Source of the DNA: Chytridium lagenaria
Lineage: Eukaryota > Chytridiomycota > Chytridiomycetes > Chytridiales > Chytridiaceae
NCBI GenBank assembly: GCA_025449115.1
Contig: JAHLKC010000326.1
Location: forward strand, 1 to 13,797
DNA: 13,797 nucleotides
Direction: 5' to 3'
Every line of letters starts with the position of its first letter. Position 1 is the stretch's first letter. The position numbers and the translations under genes were made by a program. Of this stretch, positions 1-4,980 are shown in pieces. The notes under the pieces are model-generated. The model searched no databases and had not been told where the DNA came from. It saw nothing but the letters and a program-made list of their open reading frames with translations.

Positions 1-586
1 CCGTTGTACATCATCTTTTGGTCCCTGGATGGCCGGCAGATTTGTCAAACAGTTCTGTCAATGAGCCAACGCAGTTTCCAAGGGCACCTCCCTTAGTGTG
101 CACAGCTTCAGCGAACTCAGCAAGCAAAGCCGGCCCAATACAAACATGATCGAAGGTGAGCAGATGCTTGAAACGATGATAAATCAACCCTTGCACCGTG
201 GAATAGATTTACGACAACGCAGATTGGCTGCGGCCAAAGAGTTTTTGGAGATCACATAATCGATTAGGATAGGCAAGCCGACGCAAAAGGATGCACAATG
301 CTTCCCTTGCATCTGCAACAAATTGGCTTTCAGTAACGATCTTTCGCAGAAGCTTGAATAGTTCGATGAGCTCAATGATCTCATTCTTGTCAAAAGCGAA
401 ACGTATCGACCCAAAACGACCCTTGCTCGGAGATGCTTTGGAAGTCGAACGGGCTGATGGCGCCCTCACAGACTCATAATGCAAAGCGATGGCAAGCATA
501 GCGTAATCATCATCTGAGTCCGAATCAGACGAATCCATTTTATTTAACAACTTTTGCCGACAATTCCTTTCCCTAACTATCGTCAT
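1..586 (-). pseudogene. PIF/Harbinger-type transposase, N-terminal part, decayed and cut by the window edge
   Basis: Reading leftward from a Met at 586 (alternative Met at 538, before an acidic Asp/Ser run), the protein has a hydrophobic helix-rich stretch and then LLRRLAYPNRLCDLQKLFGR, which resembles the conserved N-terminal region of HARBI1/PIF-Harbinger (DDE_Tnp_4) transposases. An in-frame TAA at 209-211 interrupts it. The same frame then resumes with IYHRFKHLL and FAEAVHTKGGALGNCVG. A one-base frameshift near 66-68 follows, after which another frame reads LIDRTV, a stop at 45-47, then QICRPSRDQKMMYNG. The Asp at 57-59 would be the first catalytic Asp of the DDE triad. Two stops plus a frameshift make it a pseudogene; the catalytic core lies beyond the left edge. 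The family assignment is from recognised motifs and no search was run. Terminal inverted repeats were not identified. Confidence 0.72.
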
Positions 587-731
587 AATTTGGCCAAAAT
601 TTACGTTTGCAAAAACGTTTACCTATCTTAAAATTCACGATGAAATTTGCTAACGTGAAAATTTAATTTTTACGGTTGTGGTAGAAAAGCACAGTCAAAA
701 CAAAAAGAATTTAGAAAAGATTTCGCAAGAA
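587..731. other. AT-rich spacer between transposase remnant and tRNA array
   Basis: AT-rich DNA with no coding signal. It holds an imperfect inverted repeat around 630-665 (AAATTCACG against CGTGAAAATTT) that might be a remnant of a transposon end, and the A-runs that serve as T-runs on the minus strand for the tRNA array. Confidence 0.5.
685..718 (-). terminator. Pol III T-run terminators at the end of the tRNA array
   Basis: On the minus strand this stretch gives four T-runs (TTTT at 718-715, TTTTT at 706-702, TTTT at 700-697 and 688-685). The first begins 13 nt past the 3' end of tRNA-Gly. Runs of four or more T are the standard Pol III terminator. They are the first such runs met when reading from tRNA-Phe through the whole array. 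Confidence 0.75.
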
Positions 732-802
732 TGCATTGGCCGGGAATCGAACACGGGACTAACAGATGGCAACGGTTAATTTTACCACTAAACCACCAAT
801 GC
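732..802 (-). tRNA. tRNA-Gly (GCC), possibly degenerate
   Basis: This 71-nt cloverleaf has acceptor GCATTGG/CCAATGC, discriminator A, D arm GTTT/AAAT, loop TTGCCAT (anticodon GCC) and T loop TTCGATT. Two pyrimidine-pyrimidine mispairs are visible: C30.U40 in the anticodon stem and U52.C62 in the T stem. It is the last gene of the array and no CCA is encoded. It resembles the eukaryotic tRNA-Gly(GCC) consensus, but the mispairs leave function uncertain. Confidence 0.85.
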
Positions 803-812
803 GTATTTAACT

Positions 813-886
813 TGCCTTTAACCAGAGTTGAACTGGTGACCTCCTGCTTACTAGGCAGACGCTCTAACCAACTGAGCTATAAAGGC
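813..886 (-). tRNA. tRNA-Thr (AGT)
   Basis: This 74-nt cloverleaf has a perfect acceptor stem GCCTTTA/TAAAGGC, discriminator A, D stem GCTC/GAGC, anticodon loop CTAGTAA and T arm ACCAG-TTCAACT-CTGGT. Anticodon AGT implies A34-to-inosine modification, a eukaryotic cytosolic trait. It lies 10 bp upstream of tRNA-Gly. Confidence 0.95.
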
Positions 887-894
887 TTTCAAAG

Positions 895-967
895 TGGAGA
901 ATCGGGGTATCGATCCCCGTGCCTCTCGCATGCTAAGCGAGCGCTCTACCATTTGAGCTAATTCCCC
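895..967 (-). tRNA. tRNA-Ala (AGC)
   Basis: This 73-nt cloverleaf has acceptor GGGGAAT/ATTCTCC (one G.U), discriminator A, anticodon arm CTCGC-TTAGCAT-GCGAG and T arm CGGGG-ATCGATA-CCCCG. The 5' half is close to the universal eukaryotic tRNA-Ala(AGC) sequence. Spacers on both sides are 8 bp. Confidence 0.96.
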
Positions 968-975
968 AATATAAG

Positions 976-1063
976 CTCCCAGTCCGGGAATTGAACCCGG
1001 GTCTCGCCCGATCGGTGCAGTATGCATGACAGGGGCGGATACTAGCCACTATACTAACTGGGA
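976..1063 (-). tRNA. tRNA-Asp (GTC) with a 16-nt intron
   Basis: The 88-nt gene has acceptor TCCCAGT/ACTGGGA, discriminator G and T arm CCGGG-TTCAATT-CCCGG. The anticodon arm closes only if 16 nt (1011-1026) are removed: stem CGCCC (1033-1037) with GGGCG (1005-1009), loop CTGTCA plus C38, anticodon GTC. The spliced length is 72 nt, standard for tRNA-Asp. The interruption falls after nucleotide 37, the canonical site of eukaryotic nuclear tRNA introns cut by the tRNA splicing endonuclease. Confidence 0.93.
1011..1026 (-). other. Intron of tRNA-Asp
   Basis: In the sense orientation the intron is TGCATACTGCACCGAT, placed between nucleotides 37 and 38. Removing it restores a 5-bp anticodon stem and a 7-nt loop. 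It contains TGCA twice, and the boundary could shift by a base because C38 and the flanking bases permit small ambiguity. Confidence 0.85.
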
Positions 1064-1074
1064 TTATGATGAAA

Positions 1075-1147
1075 CGCCCAACGTGGGGGTCGAACCCACA
1101 ACCTTCAGATTAAGAGTCTGACGCTCTACCGATTGAGCTAGCCGGGC
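1075..1147 (-). tRNA. tRNA-Lys (CTT)
   Basis: This 73-nt cloverleaf has acceptor GCCCGGC/GTTGGGC (two G.U pairs), discriminator G, anticodon arm TCAGA-CTCTTAA-TCTGA (anticodon CTT) and T arm GTGGG-TTCGACC-CCCAC. The anticodon arm, at 1105-1121 on the plus strand, is of extra interest. Its 17 nt are identical to plus-strand 9552-9568 at the primer binding site of retrotransposon B, so this tRNA species is the likely primer. Confidence 0.96.
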
Positions 1148-1162
1148 TATTGAAGGAAGAAA

Positions 1163-1236
1163 TGCTCCGCACAGGGATCGAACCTGTGACCTTGGCGTTA
1201 TTAGCACCACGCTCTAACCAACTGAGCTAGTGGAGC
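1163..1236 (-). tRNA. tRNA-Ile (AAT)
   Basis: This 74-nt cloverleaf has acceptor GCTCCAC/GCGGAGC with one A6.C67 mispair, discriminator A, anticodon arm TGGTG-CTAATAA-CGCCA and T arm ACAGG-TTCGATC-CCTGT. Anticodon AAT is typical of eukaryotic cytosol. A C-to-U change at 67 would restore pairing, and a base-call error is also possible. Confidence 0.93.
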
Positions 1237-1253
1237 ATAGACATTCAAGGGAA

Positions 1254-1327
1254 TGGTTGCGTCCAGGATCGAACTGGAGACCTTCTGTGTGTTAGACAGA
1301 TGTGATAACCGACTACACCACGCGACC
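1254..1327 (-). tRNA. tRNA-Val (AAC)
   Basis: This 74-nt cloverleaf has acceptor GGTCGCG/CGCAACC with one C4.A69 mispair, discriminator A, anticodon arm TCTGT-CTAACAC-ACAGA and T arm TCCAG-TTCGATC-CTGGA. A C-to-U change at position 4 would restore a perfect acceptor stem. Confidence 0.94.
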
Positions 1328-1347
1328 AATTTAGAGTATCAACTCCT

Positions 1348-1421
1348 CGCTCCTGCGTGGACTCGAACCACGAACCTTGACGTTAACAGCGTCACGCGCT
1401 AACCAGTTGCGCCACAGAAGC
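1348..1421 (-). tRNA. tRNA-Asn (GTT)
   Basis: This 74-nt cloverleaf has acceptor GCTTCTG/CAGGAGC (one G.U), discriminator G, D stem GCGC/GCGC, anticodon arm TGACG-CTGTTAA-CGTCA and T arm CGTGG-TTCGAGT-CCACG. It lies 8 bp downstream of tRNA-Phe. Confidence 0.96.
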
Positions 1422-1429
1422 TCGAGAAA

Positions 1430-1502
1430 TGCCGCCTCTCGGGATCGAACCGAGTACCTTAGCATCTTCAGTGCTACGTTCTCCCAGGTGAGCTAAGGCG
1501 GC
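1430..1502 (-). tRNA. tRNA-Phe (GAA), first gene of the array
   Basis: This 73-nt cloverleaf has a perfect acceptor GCCGCCT/AGGCGGC, discriminator A, anticodon arm TAGCA-CTGAAGA-TGCTA and T arm CTCGG-TTCGATC-CCGAG. It is the most upstream gene of the array, and its internal A and B boxes could drive the whole unit. Confidence 0.96.
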
Positions 1503-1530
1503 TTGTTAAAATTCTATTTTTTAGTCATAA
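1503..1530 (-). promoter_or_regulatory. AT-rich leader with CAA just upstream of tRNA-Phe
   Basis: On the minus strand, immediately before the mature 5' end, the sequence is AT-rich and ends TTTTAACAA. AT-rich upstream DNA and a CAA initiation motif are known aids to Pol III tRNA transcription in plants. Here this is only suggestive. Confidence 0.3.
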
Positions 1531-2021
1531 TTATTCGGAATTGTAGTACAAAACATCTATCTTTGATTGGCTGTTTTTGCCTTTTCTTTCCTACTCAAAC
1601 TCCAACCTTGAAGTGGCATACTCAATATCACCTCGGCCCCTTATCTCTGCCCTCGCTGATGCCTGCTGTGACATATAGAGATCTGTGCGGAGGAGTGGGA
1701 ATGTAGTTGGTTAGTTCTCAGATGTGCTCGTCGGAATTTTATATGAGAATTTTGTTTCATTATAGTGTGTTCATGGTTTCTAAGACATCATGTGTCATCA
1801 AAGTTGGACTGTGTTCGTGGGGATTTACTTTTATGTTTTCTTTTGTTAATGTTACAACATCTGCACAATGTTTTATTTAATTGTTATGGGGATTAAATTA
1901 TATGGAGGGAGGTTCCATGAAGCAGGGGACTTGTCATCGAAATTTGAGAGGGAGAGCGAGTTTGGTTTAAGAAGAGCAAAATCAAATTGTTGACGCAGAG
2001 TTTTGTTTTGTTATCATTTAC

Positions 2022-2030
2022 TATATAAAA
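2022..2030 (+). promoter_or_regulatory. TATA-like box, unassigned
   Basis: TATATAAAA is followed about 25 nt later by a GAGAGAGAG run, and a Met codon lies at 2117 opening an 87-codon frame of unrecognised composition. This could be a Pol II promoter for a short transcript or chance in AT-rich DNA. Confidence 0.2.
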
Positions 2031-2118
2031 CTGTTTACAAACCCAGAGAGAGAGCAACCTAGTGAGTCTTATTAAGTACACTGCCTGCAACCTATATCTG
2101 GAGGGTTCTGGAGATCAT

Positions 2119-2150
2119 GCATAGTCATGATGTTCCCTACTTGACTATGC
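2119..2150. repeat. Perfect 9-bp hairpin
   Basis: GCATAGTCA (2119-2127) pairs perfectly with TGACTATGC (2142-2150) around a 14-nt loop. It lies about 95 bp past the TATA-like box. No gene is attached that I recognise. Confidence 0.55.
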
Positions 2151-2609
2151 GTCACATTATGATGGTTCATCACTGTCCTGATCACCTTGATTGCTCATGC
2201 CCAGCAGGTCCCTTGCACGATTCACCCATGCATATGCATTGTCCTTTGTATTCCACTTCCCAGCTCTGCCCTTTTGCCTTGCAGCGGATGTTATCCTTCC
2301 TGCCTGTCAAACGCTCGGTCTGCCTATATGTGTCAGACACTCGCGTCAAAATGCTTGTCTCCATTTTGCTGCATCCTTAAGCATGAGGTAGTTTCTGCTC
2401 AAGACCTTTAAGGACCAGTATCTACTTCCACCTTTCTAATTATTTCTTAATTTTCTGGCTTTTCTCCTACCTTTAAGAGCTTTTACGCAATTTTCCTTTC
2501 TTACTGGCAGAGTGGCAGAGAGCTGCCTTCTGTTCTTACCTGTACGCGCTTACGCGTTTTTGTGTCTGGAAGGCACCCCGTCTGCATCCTGGAAGCGGGA
2601 TGGAAGGAG

Positions 2610-2629
2610 GGCAAGACTATTGTCTTGCC
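2610..2629. repeat. Perfect 8-bp hairpin with tetraloop
   Basis: GGCAAGAC (2610-2617), loop TATT, GTCTTGCC (2622-2629). No T-run follows on the plus strand, so it is not an obvious terminator. Confidence 0.55.
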
Positions 2630-2890
2630 GTATAGTCCAAAGACGCCATGTATCTTTTCTGGTGCTGGGACTTGGCAGGGAAGGGATCTGAAAGCCTTTG
2701 TAGTTATTTAGGAGGGTGTAAGAACCAGAAACGTAGAGTTGGGCTCCACATTACACAACCCCATACCTACCTACCCCACCCTTGCTTCCAAAGTCATTGC
2801 AATGTGTCAGAGTGGGAACGTCGGTGTAAGTGAGGAGAGGAATAAAATAGTAGTGAAAATCTTGGATTGAACAAGAAGATCACCTGGCCG

Positions 2891-2897
2891 TTTTATA
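2891..2897 (-). promoter_or_regulatory. TATA box in the element A LTR
   Basis: On the minus strand this reads TATAAAA within CCTATAAAACGG, about 90 bp before the LTR end, where a U3 core promoter would sit. In element C's LTR the same site reads TATAAATA (12862-12869). Confidence 0.55.
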
Positions 2898-3121
2898 GGC
2901 AACAGTGTGCTGTTTGTGCTTAAACAGGAAGTCTCGTTGAAAGGGGAACTGTGCAAGTTCTTTCCTTCTAAGGTTATTTTATCTCCTTCGCGTTGAAGGG
3001 AATATCACCCTTTAAGTGACAAATTAATTTACGGTCAAAATAATGTTTGTGTAACCAGAAATTTCTGATTTTTGCTAAGTTCTTTTAACTATGACTTTCA
3101 TGCAGATAATATGATTTCCTC

Positions 3122-3214
3122 ACTTACACTAACATACACTTGCAAAACTACAACCTTAGTTCGGTGGATATCACCGAGGTTGATGATTATTTTGCAACGG
3201 TAGTTGGTGTAAGT
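3122..3214. repeat. Long stepped hairpin inside the element A LTR
   Basis: Four nested stems share one axis: ACTTACACTAAC with GTTGGTGTAAGT, TTGCAAAA with TTTTGCAA, CAACC with GGTTG, and TCGGTG with CACCGA around GATAT. They are separated by short asymmetric internal loops. The same fold is present in element C's LTR at 13095-13188, where the outer stem pairs perfectly. Confidence 0.7.
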
Positions 3215-3390
3215 TGGGCCCAAATCATAATATGTGATATAGTTAAGTAGCAGAGATAATTAGCGTGTCTTTAGAAAACTTACGCCAAATGGCGTGAAAA
3301 TTTTCATCTAACCAAATCAATAAACATTTAAACATGACGACTTAAGTAAAGCAGTTTATTAAATTGGTTGCGTATGAACAGGATTTAACA

Positions 3391-3398
3391 CTCCCCCG
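3391..3398 (-). promoter_or_regulatory. Polypurine tract of element A
   Basis: On the minus strand GCGGGGGAG abuts the LTR start TGTT. This is the plus-strand DNA primer site used in LTR-retrotransposon replication. Element C has the same tract one G shorter (13365-13371). Confidence 0.75.
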
Positions 3399-4326
3399 CA
3401 ATTTAAGAAAAACTGCGGCTCTATTAAAGTTCGGCTTGTCGGAACAAACCCATGCTTTTACAATGTCTAGCGTGTGTTGACGCGTTGAGCGGTTTTGTGA
3501 AAAGATCCGCGATCATGTTTTCTGACCAACAGTACCAGAGTTCAATTCGCTTTTCGTCGATTTGCTGGTTTATGTAGCGGTGTTTAACGTTGATGTGTTT
3601 AACACGGGTGGTGATGAAGCGGGTTTTTCGCGATGTCTATGGTAGAATCGTTGTCTTGATAAATCACGGACACACCGGGATGTGTCAGACGAGATTCTGT
3701 CATCAAGTTTTGATACCAAAATCATTTCGCGTGTAGCTTCGGTTTAAAGCGATAAGTTCAGCTTCACTCGAGGATTGAGCTACAACTGTTTGCTTTTTGG
3801 ATTGCCAGGAGATGGCGGCTCCACCGAATAAAACAACGTAACCGGTACGTGATCTGAAGTCATCTTCGCAGGCATGGCTTGCGTCTGCATAACAGATGGG
3901 AACTTCAGTGAGACTTTGATAACGTGTTCGCCGTTTTGCAATCGTGAGATTGTCTTGTATGAGCTTTTGTGTAGAAAAGCCCATGTCATAAGTACCGATG
4001 AGATAGCGTAAAACTCGTATAACCGCAGCGAAGTCGTGTTCATTGGGTTTTGGCCTGATATTGGCCGAGTTTGCTTATTACGAACGCAAGATCAGGTCGC
4101 GTTTTCTGTGCAAGATACGCGATACGTTGTAATAGTGATCGATACTGTGTTTGGCCATCTGGTGTGAGTGGCTTAGCATCTGGATCATGTTTCCAGTTGA
4201 CAGCCATAGGGGTTGGCTTAGCCGTAACACCGGTTTCCCATAAGCCGCATGATTCTAATAAATGCCGAGTGTAGAACTGTTGGCAAATAAAAGTACCGTT
4301 TTCTTTACGAATGACTTGGACTTTAG
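3399..4326 (-). pseudogene. Element A: RT C-terminal part and RNase H
   Basis: Reading leftward from 4326, an open frame gives the RT thumb/connection region with VQVIRKENGTFICQQFY, the TRPDLAFVISKLGQY stretch typical of Copia RT, then a one-base frameshift in an A-run near 4050. After it come NEHDFAAVIRVLRYLIGTYD and RNase H motifs: ICYADASHA with the first Asp, then ISWQSKKQTVVAQSSSEAEL with the catalytic Glu. Further frameshifts follow between 3400 and 3720, where the C-terminal DN..A.L.KNP and ADLFTKPL motifs are found in other frames. The upstream part of the same RT continues at 9765, on the other side of element B. Frameshifts rule out a working protein as written. Confidence 0.8.
4322..4326. 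repeat. Target site duplication of element B, left copy
   Basis: TTTAG directly precedes the left LTR and is repeated at 9760-9764 directly after the right LTR. Five bp is the usual Copia integrase footprint. Confidence 0.93.
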
Positions 4327-4347
4327 TGATGAAATCGTAACAAGGAG

Positions 4348-4353
4348 TTTATT
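4348..4353 (-). promoter_or_regulatory. AATAAA polyadenylation signal in element B 3' LTR
   Basis: On the minus strand AATAAA lies about 120 nt downstream of the TATA box and about 20 nt before the LTR end, the position expected for the R/U5 polyadenylation signal. The same hexamer is at 9587-9592 in the other LTR. Confidence 0.55.
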
Positions 4354-4465
4354 AATTTACATTCTCTCAGTTATACATTCGCGCATCATTCATCCGAATC
4401 AACGGTGCATCATACCTGATGAAATCGTAACAAGGAGTTAAGATTTCAAAGGTATGACAACTCCG

Positions 4466-4474
4466 CCTTTTATA
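4466..4474 (-). promoter_or_regulatory. TATA box in element B 3' LTR
   Basis: On the minus strand this reads TATAAAAGG within GGGTATAAAAGGCGG, about 45 nt into the LTR. This is a strong Pol II core promoter match in U3. Confidence 0.7.
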
Positions 4475-4492
4475 CCCCCCGCAACCCCGCAC

Positions 4493-4980
4493 TTAGGTCT
4501 GATAATGACCTTTCCAAACACTCCCCCTTATCAGACCCAGTCCATCACGATGATTCTCGAATGTACTCCACGATAACCCTTTAGTTAATATGTCCGCAGT
4601 CATTTCTTTAGTTCCAATCTGGTGAACCTTGACCTTCTTGCCCCTCACGACATCCCGAACATACATATACTTGATATCCATGTGCTTTGTTTTGTGACGT
4701 TCCGCTCCCTCCTCTGAATTGCGGACCGCGCCCGCATTATCACAATAAAGCACTGTTGGCTCCAACTGCCCCTCACCCATCCAGTCCAGCATTCCCCTCA
4801 CCCACAGAGCTTCCTTAGTCAACCCGTATAAAGCGATCGTCTCCGCCGCCACAGTAGAGTCCGCAACAGTCGTCTGCCGTTTACTAGACGCGATTACTGC
4901 TCCCCCGCTCAATAGGACCACTAACCCAGTAGTTGAGCGTCGTGTTCCCGAGTCGCCGGCGTAGTCGGCGTCCGAAAAAA
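4493..4980 (-). CDS. Element B RNase H domain (frameshifted from RT)
   Basis: The frame at 4493-4921 begins with VLLSGGAVIASSKRQTTVAD, then AAETIAL with the catalytic Glu, LYCDNAGAV with an Asp, and H.TKHMDIKY and TADILTKGL, the standard Copia RNase H signature order. The domain start, FSDADYAGDSGTRRSTTGL with the first Asp, lies just upstream in this same frame. The RT frame enters it through a run of six T (4975-4980), where a one-base shift separates the two frames. The stop codon falls inside the 3' LTR, so the last residues are encoded by the polypurine tract and U3. As a fused Gag-Pol this would be the C-terminus. Confidence 0.85.
4496..4537. repeat. Inverted repeat enclosing the PPT/U3 junction of element B
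   Basis: GGTCTGATAA (4496-4505, inside the LTR) and TTATCAGACC (4528-4537, just internal to the polypurine tract) are perfect 10-bp complements. The 22-nt loop holds the LTR start. Confidence 0.7.
4521..4530 (-). promoter_or_regulatory. Polypurine tract of element B
   Basis: On the minus strand TAAGGGGGAG directly precedes the 3' LTR. It is the RNase H-resistant primer for plus-strand DNA synthesis. Confidence 0.85.

Larger units (their letters stand above)
715..1502 (-). ncRNA. Nine-gene tRNA array, probable single Pol III transcription unit
   Basis: Nine tRNA genes lie on one strand in 771 bp. Spacers from the Phe end are 8 (Asn-Phe), 20, 17, 15, 11, 8, 8, 8 and 10 bp. Each gene keeps its internal A and B boxes, so individual transcription is possible. 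I checked the plus strand from 732 to 1502 for AAAA and found none, so the minus strand has no TTTT anywhere in the array, while four T-runs follow tRNA-Gly. The inference is read-through transcription and processing of a polycistronic precursor by RNase P and RNase Z. Confidence 0.6.
1503..2802. other. Gene-poor interval between tRNA array and retrotransposon nest
   Basis: I see no coding region that I can support. The longest open frames (at most 87 codons) are rich in His, Cys and Pro and overlap on both strands as random frames do. Visible structure is limited to a TATA-like box near 2022, hairpins at 2119-2150 and 2610-2629, GA-repeats near 2045, and T-rich tracts around 2430-2500. Confidence 0.5.
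2803..3390 (-). repeat. 3' LTR of element A (588 bp)
   Basis: Bounded by TGT...ACA and followed on its inner side by a polypurine tract. It matches 12774-13364 with about 10 substitutions and 3 one-base indels (about 98% identity). In element orientation it starts TGTTAAATCC and ends CTGACACA. The left boundary could instead be 2805, since the preceding AATG is shared by both copies. The 5-bp flank 2798-2802 is TGCAA; its partner is not in the window. Confidence 0.88.
4327..4520 (-). repeat. 3' LTR of element B (194 bp)
   Basis: Starts TGATGAAATCG and ends CCAAACA on the plus strand. It differs from 9566-9759 by one substitution and two one-base indels. Each LTR contains an internal direct repeat of its terminal 23 nt (4327-4349 and 4417-4439), 90 bp apart. 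In element orientation it carries a TATA box and an AATAAA signal. Confidence 0.95.

Noticed and set aside
732..1502. Organelle or bacterial origin of the tRNA array
   Set aside because: Anticodons AGC, AGT, AAT and AAC and the absence of encoded CCA fit nuclear eukaryotic genes; the intron position is also the nuclear one.
2117..2380. 87-codon plus-strand open frame after the TATA-like box
   Set aside because: It overlaps other frames of similar length on both strands, shows no recognisable domain, and has a His/Cys/Met-rich composition with no coding character.
2610..2629. Hairpin as a rho-independent terminator
   Set aside because: No T-run follows on either strand and the genome is eukaryotic.
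1503..2802. snoRNA, snRNA or 5S gene in the gene-poor interval
   Set aside because: TGATG- and CTGA-like strings occur, but without paired boxes, terminal stem or recognisable conserved sequence.
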